Assembly: GCA_030789695.1 (NCBI GenBank)
Contig: CM061141.1
Location: forward strand, 193,761,689-193,825,688
Length of the DNA: 64,000 bases
Reading direction: 5' to 3'
Source of the DNA: Scilla litardierei
Taxonomy: Eukaryota > Streptophyta > Magnoliopsida > Asparagales > Asparagaceae
Each line of letters starts with the position of its first letter. Positions within the stretch are counted from its first letter, which is position 1. Both the position numbers and the translations under genes were made by a program. The notes beneath the pieces were generated by a model. The model made no database searches and was not told the origin of the DNA. It saw nothing but the letters and a program-made list of their open reading frames with translations. Below are positions 10,875-23,700 of this stretch, one piece after another.

Positions 10875-13800
10875 TGTCACGCCCCGCTTCCCAAAATGGA
10901 CGGAAGCGAAACGTGACGAGGCCCGCTTAGGCCAGAGCTTAGAAGCTCGGACCCAATAAGCGTCTGTAGAGGTACCATTTTAAAAGATATTCAGGTTCTT
11001 GCATTATTATAGTTCGAAACAACAAAAGTACAGAAAAAATATTGCATTCATTAAATTAGAGATTTAATATCCGACAAGTACAAAGTCTAAAAGAAGCCTA
11101 AGTGTTGGCAACAACTATCTAAGGGAAAACTGAAAGCAGTAACCTCTGAAAGTGGCGACTAAAAAGACCTCAAGGTCTGGTCCTTGTCAGATACGTACTC
11201 TGATGACGACGTCCTCGGCTCCACGTACTCCAGCGAGTCTGCTTTGTCCACGATCTCTGGCTGAACACCTGACGTACAGCACCCAAGAAAAAGGAACTGT
11301 ACGTCAGGTAAAGTCTACAAGAAGGGTTAGACTTTACTGCAAGTGCACCGAACTTTAAACAACGGTTTACTGGTTGATTAGCATGCTGAGGTTCTTTTAC
11401 ACAACAGTTTACTGGTTGATTAGCATGCTGTGGTTTTAACAGAGAAACACGACAGGAAGTAACGCAGCAGGAAAGTAAAAACGGGACAAGTAGTAGTCGT
11501 AGCATGTGCTACCAACTACGGGACTAACCTACAGGTGTCAAGACAAGACAGGATAAACAGGACGGAACAAGACGAAACGTGGCAAGACAAGACAAGACAT
11601 GACAATTGTGACATGAAGGGTTCACGCCTTACGGTTCGAGGGGGATCAGACCCTCTTGCCGTGCACACGCTCAACCCTACCCCAAACCCCAGAACTCAGG
11701 ACAAGACAATATAGGGCCACTCACTCTGCTAGGTGAGTGCCTCTATCCCCACGGTCGGTAGCGTATCGCTCACTCTGCTAGGTGAGCGACGAACGCCTCG
11801 TAGGTGAAACCGTACAACTGTATAGGACCACTCACTCTGCTAGGTGAGTGTCTCTATCCTCTCGGTCTGCTGGGACACTCACTCTGCTAGGTGGGTGCCG
11901 AGCTTCCCGTAGGCTGTGAATCAGTACAAGGGATCACTCTCTCTAGCTTGGAGAGTGCCCTATTGCCCGCAGGCTGTGCAAGACGGGACGTGACGTGTCA
12001 AGACGGGAAGAGTTATTCTAGGGTGTCCACACGCACGCACACGCAAGATAGTCCTATGATGTCAGCAGTTTATTGTTGTTTGTCGAGCTTAGACTTCGTC
12101 GTCAAGTCTAAGTCGTCAGGGGCGTCCCGAACGCTATCATTTCACGTCCGGTTCTATACATTCACATTCTAACAGATATAGCAAACTAAGACCAAAACAC
12201 GGTCAAAACGCAAGTGGGTACACTTGCCTGCGGTGGCGAGTGTGTCGTCCTCTCGAAGCGTCTCGTCCAAGCGTCTCGTCCGCGGAAGTCCGTCTGAAAC
12301 AGTGCCACGGCGACGGTGTCAGGTCGCGATTTTCAATAAATCCTATTTAGGTTCATTTCTAGGTTGTCGGGACTACCCTAATCGTCAAAGTCACAATTTT
12401 GATGTCATTGTTCAGCCTAAATCGACCACTACCCTATATGCAAGGAAAATTTGTCCGATGGTCGATTTCTACGGTGAGCAGCGTTTTACTGGTGCGGAAA
12501 AGTAAATTTAGTTCAAGTTGACGGTTTTTAGTTAGGTTTTCAGTTCTGCTATGGTGTGGGTTGTGCTATGAGTCAGGGGGACCAACCTGGTGTGAGAAAC
12601 ATGCATTTAATCTGGCGTCGGGTCTGAACGGTGGAAGCTCCTCGTTGTCTACGGCGTCTCGGCTACGGTCGCATGAAAGACATATAATATCTGCGTCATC
12701 GGATGTGTGATATTAAGTTAAAGGTGCTAACTAACAAAATAGCACAATACTGCAACATACAGTTATACATCCACATATATACAAGACTTATTGTTTACAA
12801 GTTAATTCATATACAAATATAGGTTCATCTAACCTAGTGTTCACATGCCACTAATCCTATAATATACTGATACTCTAAACATCACTTGATTACTACTGTT
12901 ATAAACGTACCACTATAATATACAACTATTAAATAACAGTAACCTACCAAGCTCTTGAAGGTACTATGTTTAGCAACCAACATCACCTATATGATTTATC
13001 TGTTAACTAAAAGCAGACAAGCATTATACCAATAACTAATATATTAATTAACAAGGTAATACAATTTATATTATAAGAATGCATGCTTGACTCACGCAAG
13101 GACAAGGCTAACTCACAGTTGCTTGGTAGGATGCCTCGTGGAGGCTGCTTGGGTGGCCGGATCTCTTGCTGGTGGTCGGAGAAGAAGGAGGTGCGGTAGC
13201 GAGGTCGCCGGAGGGGACGTCAACAATGAGGTGGCCGGCGGCGTGTCTTGTTGCCGGAGAGGAGCACAGGAGGAAGGGCACGGCAGGGCTTCGGCCTTGG
13301 GGATGAAGCGAGGAGGAAGGACAAAACGCCGGCATGGGTCTTGGCCTTGGGAAGGTGGCCGGCGTGCTGTAGGTCGGGGAAAGGAGATGCGTGGCTATGT
13401 TACGCGTGAGAGGCGAAGAGGCCGGAGGAGGGTCGAACTGGGCGGAGGGGGTTCGGATGCGGGGAGGTCGTGATCTCAGCCTGGGGGAAACGCCTTGGTT
13501 ACGCGGAGATGCAGAGGTGACGCGGGGACGAGGTGGCCGGCGCCTGTGGTTTGGGTCGTGCGCGGAAGAGCCGGTGGCCAGGGCGATTTCGGAGGAAGAA
13601 CGAAGAGATGGGGAAGATGCGCACGGGTGTGGCTGAGAAAAGGTCGGACTGGGCGTGGGCTTTCGGTTCTCTTGAGGGGTAGGACAGTGCTCCGCTTGGA
13701 GCCCTAGGTCTGGCTTCGGAAAAAGTAGCCTGCCGTTTGTGCAAGGAGATAGGGTAGTTGTAGCTTTTTTTTAAGACCTAGGTTTCAATTATGTAGAGTA

Positions 13801-14277
13801 GGGGAGAGAGATAGAGCACAGGGAGAGAGACGTGGGATACTGTGCGATTTTAATGGGGTTAGTTGGGATGTAAGGTTCAGTTTGGATTTTTTTTTAGCCA
13901 CCAAATATTTGATTCCATCCCCTTTTTAAAAAGAAACGTAGTATTAGCTTATCAGGTAAAATTTAGTTAAGGTTTAAGAAAAATTAATAATTTAAGTTTG
14001 TTTTATAAAAAATTAAACGCACATGCACTTCAAAATGTTTATTATTACAAAAAAAATGTTTTTAATAACTAATAAGGAGATATTAGCAGATTGGTCCGTT
14101 GACGTCCAAAAATTACAAAGAAAATACCGGGGTGCTCGCGCCTCCGAGAGGGTCGTGGAAACGGGGTCCGATCACGCTCTGAGCTACAGAGAACAATAGT
14201 CAAATCAAATACGAAAATTTCGGACACGAAACAACCATACACGCCAAAATACGTAAGACCGGAAAGTGACCGTTACA
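10875..14277 (-). repeat. LTR 2 of the array (middle), recombinant, 3403 bp
   Basis: In its left part it shares the LTR 3 state at sites where LTR 1 differs (for example G10995, A12130 and two rather than three copies of the 42-bp unit). In its right part it shares the LTR 1 state where LTR 3 differs (A12389, G13498, C14212). It also has a private 2-bp deletion near 12440 and a private T near 11849. This is the mosaic expected of an LTR made by unequal crossing-over between two LTRs of one element. Confidence 0.9.
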
Positions 14278-17200
14278 TTCTACCCACCTTAGAAATGATT
14301 CCGCCCTCGGAATCACTTATACTAATAATAATAATGATATCTATACATTCGTATACCTACAACTCCCATATTCCACATAATGGTCGCTAATCATACCACT
14401 ACAGTCGGCGTTCCACAACAATTCATCATTGCACGTCTTTTCACTGGATGAAGCTACGACTAAACTCACATCCTAACACTTAACTATAGACCCATCACTG
14501 CCGTTCAAATTTCCAACTCCAAGTTCTCATAAAAAAAATAATCATCATCTTCTCATACAATGTCACTCCACTAAACATCATCGCTCAAAAATATCTTTAA
14601 ATTTCTCAATCCCTTCCCAATATTAATCAATCGCTAAAATGATGTTTTAGCCAAATCACCAATCTAAGACGAAAACTTTGTCTATCTTGTAACACCTTTA
14701 CAAATCAACAATCGCCGTGTCCCCAATACATTCCGTGTCATAACTTCCCATAAATTCATCCGCCAAATAATTGAACTATCAAAATCACATCTCCTCTTAC
14801 TTATTATAATTATTTTCAACCAATATTAAATCCGACAACCTAACCATCCATTTACCTCAACACGTTGTGTTACTCCCAATGTCTTCTTACGTCAACTCAA
14901 CAATCAAGTCTCGATGCTAATAAAAGCTCTACTCAATCTCATGATCAGCCTAACTCCTACCATACTCTGTAGCCATCCCTATCTACCATTCGTCTAAGCC
15001 TCAAATCTGATAAGTTCTCATCTTCACGCATATAATCTCATTCAACCAGAATTCTCCATTGAGTCCGCCACACTTCGGTTTTATAAATAAGTCTTGGACA
15101 TCCCATTCTTTTCATCCGAAAGAAATCTATTCCAATATCCTATTGTTCCAAAATCGGTTAATCATTGCTATAACAAATCTCATCTCTCCCTGAGCCTACC
15201 CGCAAACAAAATCCTACAACAATAATAGCTAGTCTCAAAACTATAACAACCATAACATAACATTTCTAAATGGAGAGAGAGAAAAAGAGAAAGGGAAACT
15301 TAAAACCAGTGACACATTTTTAAAACATTTGGAAAAACGTTTGGAGTCGTGGTAATGGATGAGGAAGGATAATTGATTTGTGATCTTGTGAGCTAATTTC
15401 AAAAACTTTAAAGGTTTGGTTTAAAAGAAAAACAAAGTTTTGATACAATCACACGCAGTCAAAGATAAGCTATTCTATAATCACGAAAAACTACGTCTAA
15501 GGAAATTGCCTGCTATGACCCTATTCATATACGTATGAATACCGTCATTCAGACAACTTCAATCATATCATGGTTAACACTGAGTACACATTCAAGACAC
15601 AAAAGGCAATTATCGGGATCCTAAAGAACACACATTCATACGGGTCTACGCACTCTACCTAAACTCATGCACCACGACGACATCACCTACCAAAGGGCCT
15701 ACTCCTAAACCGGAGACCACATTGACAACTACAAGGACTAATGTCTAGATAAAAGAAGGAAGGAAAACTAAATCAAAAGCGGAACGAAATAAGATCGGAA
15801 AGAACGAGCTCAAATAAGACGGAGTAAAGAGATAGTTGGTTGGATGAGACAAAAATATTTCTCAGAATAACTAGATAAATGAAGGAGATTTACGGGTAAA
15901 ATATGATATCGTATACTTTATACTTTTATGAAAATAAGTGGGGAAAAGGAGCAAATAGTAAAATTATTACGATTTGGAAAAAAGTTAGATGAAGGAATAA
16001 AAGTAGGATAATGTAGCGATTGTTTTGCAAATGAAAATAAATTTAAACAAAGGTTCTTGAAGTATGAACACGATGAACATTGAGATGTTTATATGTAAAG
16101 AAATTTAAAATCCCCCTTTGTTTTAGAAAAATATTCTAAAGTACGTACGTAAATGGCAAAAAAATAAATTTCGTAGGTTAGAAAAATGATATATTGAATT
16201 TCCGAAATGGTAACAAAGTTTTAAAACTGAAATACGATGGATACTGATTCGAAAATAAGTACGAGGCCGTAACTTAAAACTTTTACGACCGAAAGGTTTC
16301 AAAATTTGCGAAAGAATTTTAACTCAACCAAAAGTAAGAAATTTTAAATAATTAATAAAAGTTTTCAAGGAAGTCAAATTGGGCGGAGAATTTAATAATG
16401 AATTTCGAAAATACTTTTAAAGGAAGCAGGTTTTGGGAAAGGGAAGAATTCGAAAATAATTACAAGATAGTAGAAATAAATTGTGTAGTTTATAAAAGTA
16501 ATATATATATATTTTGGAAACAAGGCAAATAAAAACTGAATATGAGGAATAATGACTTAAAACGAGTGCGAGATCTTGACTTAAAATATTTACGTCCAAG
16601 AAAGCTCCAAGTCGATTAAAAGTTTTAACTCGATCCAAAACAACAAATTTTTAAATATCTAATATATAGGGTTTTCAAAGAAATCAAGCCAGAGCGAAAA
16701 CTTAATAAGGAAAGTCGAAAATAATTTTAGAGAAGGTAGAATTGGTCAAGGAAGGGATTCGAAGGATCGACGATAATCGTCAGGAAACGATCACGTGAAT
16801 CGGGAGACAAGAAAATTATCGCTTGAAGAATATGTGTAGGATACGAATCGTGAAGAGCTACGATGGAACATTACGGTCGATAACACAAAAGTGTAATGAT
16901 CAGAGGGACGCTAGAAGTCAGGGGTTCTAGTCATCGGGTCGTTTAAAGATCAGGATAACTCAGCTTCTAAGACATCCTAATGAGCTAGACTATAATTAGG
17001 ATCTAAGGGAAGGTTCCTAAGAGAATCCAGGTTACGTTCTGTTGGGCCCGAAGTCGATGGAGCTGGGCGAGCGACTAGACTTAAAGAAGGACTCTAGATA
17101 TCTAATACGATCAGAATCAAATGAGGATGCTAAAGTAGTCTAGGACGAGGACGACTAAATCTTAACCAAGGCGTCCGACTATCAACCTGAGACGTCTACC

Positions 17201-17321
17201 TAAGTCTTCCTACTTTCTAAGACTGGGAAACTAATTCAGACTTGTACGTGGATATCAAATGAATGCGGTACTTTTATTGTTCCGAACTTTTGCAAGACCT
17301 GCATGGGCCACCACTAAAACC
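14278..17321 (-). other. Internal region 2 of the LTR array, non-coding
   Basis: It has the same length as internal region 1 and I found no difference from it by eye. Near-identity fits a recent duplication of the interior by recombination between flanking LTRs. No coding content is recognised. Confidence 0.85.
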
Positions 17322-20300
17322 TGTCACGCCCCGCTTCCCAAAATGGACGGAAGCGAAACGTGACGAGGCCCGCTTAGGCCAGAGCTTAGAAGCTCGGACC
17401 CAATAAGCGTCTGTAGAGGTACCATTTTAAAAGATATTCAGGTTCTTGCATTATTATAGTTCGAAACAACAAAAGTACAGAAAAAATATTGCATTCATTA
17501 AATTAGAGATTTAATATCCGACAAGTACAAAGTCTAAAAGAAGCCTAAGTGTTGGCAACAACTATCTAAGGGAAAACTGAAAGCAGTAACCTCTGAAAGT
17601 GGCGACTAAAAAGACCTCAAGGTCTGGTCCTTGTCAGATACGTACTCTGATGACGACGTCCTCGGCTCCACGTACTCCAGCGAGTCTGCTTTGTCCACGA
17701 TCTCTGGCTGAACACCTGACGTACAGCACCCAAGAAAAAGGAACTGTACGTCAGGTAAAGTCTACAAGAAGGGTTAGACTTTACTGCAAGTGCACCGAAC
17801 TTTAAACAACGGTTTACTGGTTGATTAGCATGCTGAGGTTCTTTTACACAACAGTTTACTGGTTGATTAGCATGCTGTGGTTTTAACAGAGAAACACGAC
17901 AGGAAGTAACGCAGCAGGAAAGTAAAAACGGGACAAGTAGTAGTCGTAGCATGTGCTACCAACTACGGGACTAACCTACAGGTGTCAAGACAAGACAGGA
18001 TAAACAGGACGGAACAAGACGAAACGTGGCAAGACAAGACAAGACATGACAATTGTGACATGAAGGGTTCACGCCTTACGGTTCGAGGGGGATCAGACCC
18101 TCTTGCCGTGCACACGCTCAACCCTACCCCAAACCCCAGAACTCAGGACAAGACAATATAGGGCCACTCACTCTGCTAGGTGAGTGCCTCTATCCCCACG
18201 GTCGGTAGCGTATCGCTCACTCTGCTAGGTGAGCGACGAACGCCTCGTAGGTGAAACCGTACAACTGTATAGGACCACTCACTCTGCTAGGTGAGCGTCT
18301 CTATCCTCTCGGTCTGCTGGGACACTCACTCTGCTAGGTGGGTGCCGAGCTTCCCGTAGGCTGTGAATCAGTACAAGGGATCACTCTCTCTAGCTTGGAG
18401 AGTGCCCTATTGCCCGCAGGCTGTGCAAGACGGGACGTGACGTGTCAAGACGGGAAGAGTTATTCTAGGGTGTCCACACGCACGCACACGCAAGATAGTC
18501 CTATGATGTCAGCAGTTTATTGTTGTTTGTCGAGCTTAGACTTCGTCGTCAAGTCTAAGTCGTCAGGGGCGTCCCGAACGCTATCATTTCACGTCCGGTT
18601 CTATACATTCACATTCTAACAGATATAGCAAACTAAGACCAAAACACGGTCAAAACGCAAGTGGGTACACTTGCCTGCGGTGGCGAGTGTGTCGTCCTCT
18701 CGAAGCGTCTCGTCCAAGCGTCTCGTCCGCGGAAGTCCGTCTGAAACAGTGCCACGGCGACGGTGTCAGGTCGCGATTTTCAATAAATCCTATTTAGGTT
18801 CATTTCTAGGTTGTCGGGACTACCCTAATCGTCAATGTCACAATTTTGATGTCATTGTTCAGCCTAAATCGACCACTACCCTATATGCACAGGAAAATTT
18901 GTCCGATGGTCGATTTCTACGGTGAGCAGCGTTTTACTGGTGCGGAAAAGTAAATTTAGTTCAAGTTGACGGTTTTTAGTTAGGTTTTCAGTTCTGCTAT
19001 GGTGTGGGTTGTGCTATGAGTCAGGGGGACCAACCTGGTGTGAGAAACATGCATTTAATCTGGCGTCGGGTCTGAACGGTGGAAGCTCCTCGTTGTCTAC
19101 GGCGTCTCGGCTACGGTCGCATGAAAGACATATAATATCTGCGTCATCGGATGTGTGATATTAAGTTAAAGGTGCTAACTAACAAAATAGCACAATACTG
19201 CAACATACAGTTATACATCCACATATATACAAGACTTATTGTTTACAAGTTAATTCATATACAAATATAGGTTCATCTAACCTAGTGTTCACATGCCACT
19301 AATCCTATAATATACTGATACTCTAAACATCACTTGATTACTACTGTTATAAACGTACCACTATAATATACAACTATTAAATAACAGTAACCTACCAAGC
19401 TCTTGAAGGTACTATGTTTAGCAACCAACATCACCTATATGATTTATCTGTTAACTAAAAGCAGACAAGCATTATACCAATAACTAATATATTAATTAAC
19501 AAGGTAATACAATTTATATTATAAGAATGCATGCTTGACTCACGCAAGGACAAGGCTAACTCACAGTTGCTTGGTAGGATGCCTCGTGGAGGCTGCTTGG
19601 GTGGCCGGATCTCTTGCTGGTGGTCGGAGAAGAAGGAGGTGCGGTAGCGAGGTCGCCGGAGGGGACGTCAACAATGAGGTGGCCGGCGGCGTGTCTTGTT
19701 GCCGGAGAGGAGCACAGGAGGAAGGGCACGGCAGGGCTTCGGCCTTGGGGATGAAGCGAGGAGGAAGGACAAAACGCCGGCATGGGTCTTGGCCTTGGGA
19801 AGGTGGCCGGCGTGCTGTAGGTCGGGGAAAGGAGATGCGTGGCTATGTTACGCGTGAGAGGCGAAGAGGCCGGAGGAGGGTCGAACTGGGCGGAGGGGGT
19901 TCGGATGCGGGGAGGTCGTGATCTCAGCCTGGGGGAAACGCCTTGCTTACGCGGAGATGCAGAGGTGACGCGGGGACGAGGTGGCCGGCGCCTGTGGTTT
20001 GGGTCGTGCGCGGAAGAGCCGGTGGCCAGGGCGATTTCGGAGGAAGAACGAAGAGATGGGGAAGATGCGCACGGGTGTGGCTGAGAAAAGGTCGGACTGG
20101 GCGTGGGCTTTCGGTTCTCTTGAGGGGTAGGACAGTGCTCCGCTTGGAGCCCTAGGTCTGGCTTCGGAAAAAGTAGCCTGCCGTTTGTGCAAGGAGATAG
20201 GGTAGTTGTAGCTTTTTTTTAAGACCTAGGTTTCAATTATGTAGAGTAGGGGAGAGAGATAGAGCACAGGGAGAGAGACGTGGGATACTGTGCGATTTTA

Positions 20301-20725
20301 ATGGGGTTAGTTGGGATGTAAGGTTCAGTTTGGATTTTTTTTTAGCCACCAAATATTTGATTCCATCCCCTTTTTAAAAAGAAACGTAGTATTAGCTTAT
20401 CAGGTAAAATTTAGTTAAGGTTTAAGAAAAATTAATAATTTAAGTTTGTTTTATAAAAAATTAAACGCACATGCACTTCAAAATGTTTATTATTACAAAA
20501 AAAATGTTTTTAATAACTAATAAGGAGATATTAGCAGATTGGTCCGTTGACGTCCAAAAATTACAAAGAAAATACCGGGGTGCTCGCGCCTCCGAGAGGG
20601 TCGTGGAAACGGGGTCCGATCACGCTCTGAGCTACAGAGAACAATAGTCAAATCAAATATGAAAATTTCGGACACGAAACAACCATACACGCCAAAATAC
20701 GTAAGACCGGAAAGTGACCGTTACA
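17322..20725 (-). repeat. LTR 3 of the array (5' LTR in element sense), 3404 bp
   Basis: It runs from TGTCACGCCCCG to GACCGTTACA and is followed at once by the right target duplication AACTC (20726-20730). Diagnostic bases are G17442 and A18577 (shared with LTR 2) and T18836, C19946 and T20660 (unique to it). Confidence 0.92.
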
Positions 20726-20799
20726 AACTCATTATGTAATATCAAATTATATAAAGAATTTCAAATTATATCAAGAATATCAAATTTCACCCTTGCGAC

Positions 20800-23700
20800 A
20801 ATGGCAACATAAAAGGAATTACAATGACACAATTTTTGCACAAGATGATGAACTATCAGCCAGGTGATTATCCACTTGACTGTGCCAAACATCTAATATA
20901 CACTAATAATGTATTTTAATTGTACTTAGTTTGGGTTTAATTTGGATAGGTCTTCAGCTCAACACGGTAGGAGAGAACGAGAACAAGAACAACGAAACAT
21001 ATCTCACGCTCTGACTTTTGACGGTGTGCTTGATATACCTCAAATAACACCAGCAGTGCCAACTTCTCCGGTTGAACAAGAAGATTCTGTATCAGCCTCG
21101 CGTCACGATATGATTTCTGGCCAAGATCCTGGACCATCGGTCAGGTCATTATCATCTCGCCTGTACATAAAATCTTATCTCCTCCCATGTATTTTAGGTG
21201 TTTTTATTTTTGTTTTTAAATTTGGATAGGGCTTTAGCCCAACGCAAAAGGAGAGAACGAGAACAAGAACAACGTATCATATCTCACGCTCTGACTTCTG
21301 ACGGTGTCCTTCATATACCTCAAATAACACCACCCGTGACAACTTCTCCGGTTGAACAAGAAGATTCTGTCTCAGCCTCGCGTCACGATATGATTTCCGG
21401 CCAAGATCCTGGACCATCTGTCAGGTCATTATCAACCTGCCTGTACATAAAATCTTTTTCTCCTCCCATGTATTTTAGTTGTGTTTATTTTTGTGTTTAA
21501 ATTTGGATAGGGCTTTAGCCCAACGCAAAAGGAGAGAACGAGAACAAGAACAACGAAACATATCTCACGCTCTGACTTCTGACGGTGTACTTGATATACC
21601 TCAAATAACACCATCAGTGACAACTTCTCCGGTTGCACAAGAAGCTTCTGTCTCAGCCTTGCGTAACGATATGATTTTCGGACAAGTTCCTGGACCATCT
21701 GTCAGGGCATTATCAACCCGCCTGTACATAAAATCTTTTCTCCTCCCATTTATTTTAGTTGTGTTTATGTTTGTGTTTAAATTTGGATAGGGCTTTAGCC
21801 CAACGTAAAAGGAGAGAACGAGAACAAGAACAACGAAACATATCTCACGCTTCGACTTCTGACGTTGTACTTGATATACCTCAAATAACACCATCTGTGA
21901 CAACTTCTTCGGTTGAACACGAAGATGCTGTCTCAGCCTCGCATAGCGATATGATTTCCGGACAAGTTCCTGGACCATCTGTCAGGTCATTATCAACCCG
22001 CCTGAACATAAAATCTTTTCTCTTCCCATTTATTTTAGTTGTGTTTATTTTTGTGTTTGAATTTGGATAGGGCTCTAGCTCAACGCAAAAGGCGAGAACG
22101 AGAACAAGAACACCGAAACATATCTAACGCTCTGACTTCTGACGGTGTACTTGATATATCTCAAATAACCACAGCCGTGACAACTTCTCCGGTTGAACAA
22201 GAAGATGCTGTCTCAGCCTTGCGTAACGATATGATTTCCGGACAAGTTCCTGAACCATCTGTCAGGTCATTATCAACCCGCCTGTACATAAAATATTTTC
22301 TCCTCCCATTTATTTTAGTTGTCTTTATTTTTGTGTTTAACTTTGTATAGGGCTTTAGCTCAACGCAAAAGGCGAGAACGAGAACAAATACAAGCAAACA
22401 CATCTCGATATATGACTCCTACCAGTATTCTCGATATGCCTCAAAGCACATATGCAGTGCCAACTTCTCCCGTTGATCATGAAGAGGAGGTCTCAGCCTC
22501 GCACAACGATACGATATGTGCTGAAGATGAGGAACTATCTGTCAGGTTATTATTCATAAAAGCTACTCTGCTTTAATGTAACTTAATTTTATTTAATTAT
22601 TATTATGGTTTTATTTTGGCTAGGTGTTTAGCTCAATGTCAAAGGAGAGAACGAGAAAAAGCTCAACGAAACATATCTCGATATATGACTCCTATCTGTA
22701 TACCTCAAATAACACCTGGATTAACAACTTCTCCAGTTGAACAAGAAGACGCTGGCTCATCCTCGATCTTCCGATGTCGGTCAACTCAGCATGGCTCTGG
22801 TCCACCAACTCTGGTTGATTTTGGTCGGCACCATCTTGGATTAATGAACATTCCATGCCCTCATTGTTCAGCCTTACACTGGTTGGATGAACAGTTGTCG
22901 AAGTCAACTTTGAGAACGCATCTTTTTGGAACATGTTGTTTGCAAGGAAAAGTAAAATTGCCGAAACTTAATAAACCCCCTCCAGCACTTCGAGAATTAT
23001 ATGATGGTGACAGTGAGGCATCAAAATCATTTTGAATGTATACTCGGGAGTATAATGCAGCTAATGCATTTACCAGCCTTGGTGTGACAATGGATCAAAG
23101 ATTGATTGCTGGCAGAGGCCCGAACATATTTACTATTCATGGGGAATTACGCCATCGAACAGGATCACTTCTGCCCCAACCGGATCAAACAGCAAGTTAT
23201 TGTCAACTTTACATATATGATCCGGATTCTGCTATGGAGTTCCGAAGTAATAGAAATCCACATTTGAGCAAGGATGTTTTACAAATTATTCAAAATTGTT
23301 TATCGGGCATAAATCCATTCATCAAACTATATTGTCAGGCGTATTCTGTTTTATCTCAAGCAGATTCATGTGGTCATGATCTTCCTGTATATCTGCATTA
23401 CAATTCAAACAAGGATCGTCGCCGTTATAACCTCCCAACCGTAGATGAGATTGCGGTTATTTTACGTGGCGATGGCTATCGACCTTCTGGGATGCGAGAT
23501 ATAGTTTTACATCTTCGAGGAAATCATCAATTAATGCAAATCAATGAGACTCATCCTGCATACTTACCATTACACTACGTCTTATTATTTCCTGATGGCC
23601 AGCTTGGATGGGAACCTGAGTTGAAGCAGTGGGATCCAGTTCAAAACATAGCATCAAGTAGACGCCTGACCATGTGTGAGTTTTATAGCTACTGTCTGTT

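Larger units (their letters stand above)
4386..20725 (-). mobile_element. Tandem LTR retrotransposon derivative: LTR-internal-LTR-internal-LTR, non-coding (LARD-like)
   Basis: Three LTRs (4386-7830, 10875-14277, 17322-20725) alternate with two internal regions of equal length (7831-10874 and 14278-17321, each 3044 bp). The whole array is bounded by one 5-bp duplication, AACTC. In element sense (minus strand) each LTR starts TGTAACGGTCAC and ends CGGGGCGTGACA. Just before the LTR start lies a purine-rich tract (AAGGTGGGTAGAA) preceded by GATTCCGAGGGCGGAATCA, a relic of the conserved 3' end of Tekay/Del polyproteins. This sets the orientation. No gag or pol frame longer than about 110 codons survives, so the element is non-autonomous, with long LTRs and a non-coding interior like a LARD. 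I see no clear tRNA primer-binding site. Confidence 0.92.

Noticed and set aside
20937..22403. Minus-strand frames of 66-125 codons over the exon array
   Set aside because: They are complements of the repeated exons and introns; splice signals and similarity to the RepHel N terminus support the plus strand only.
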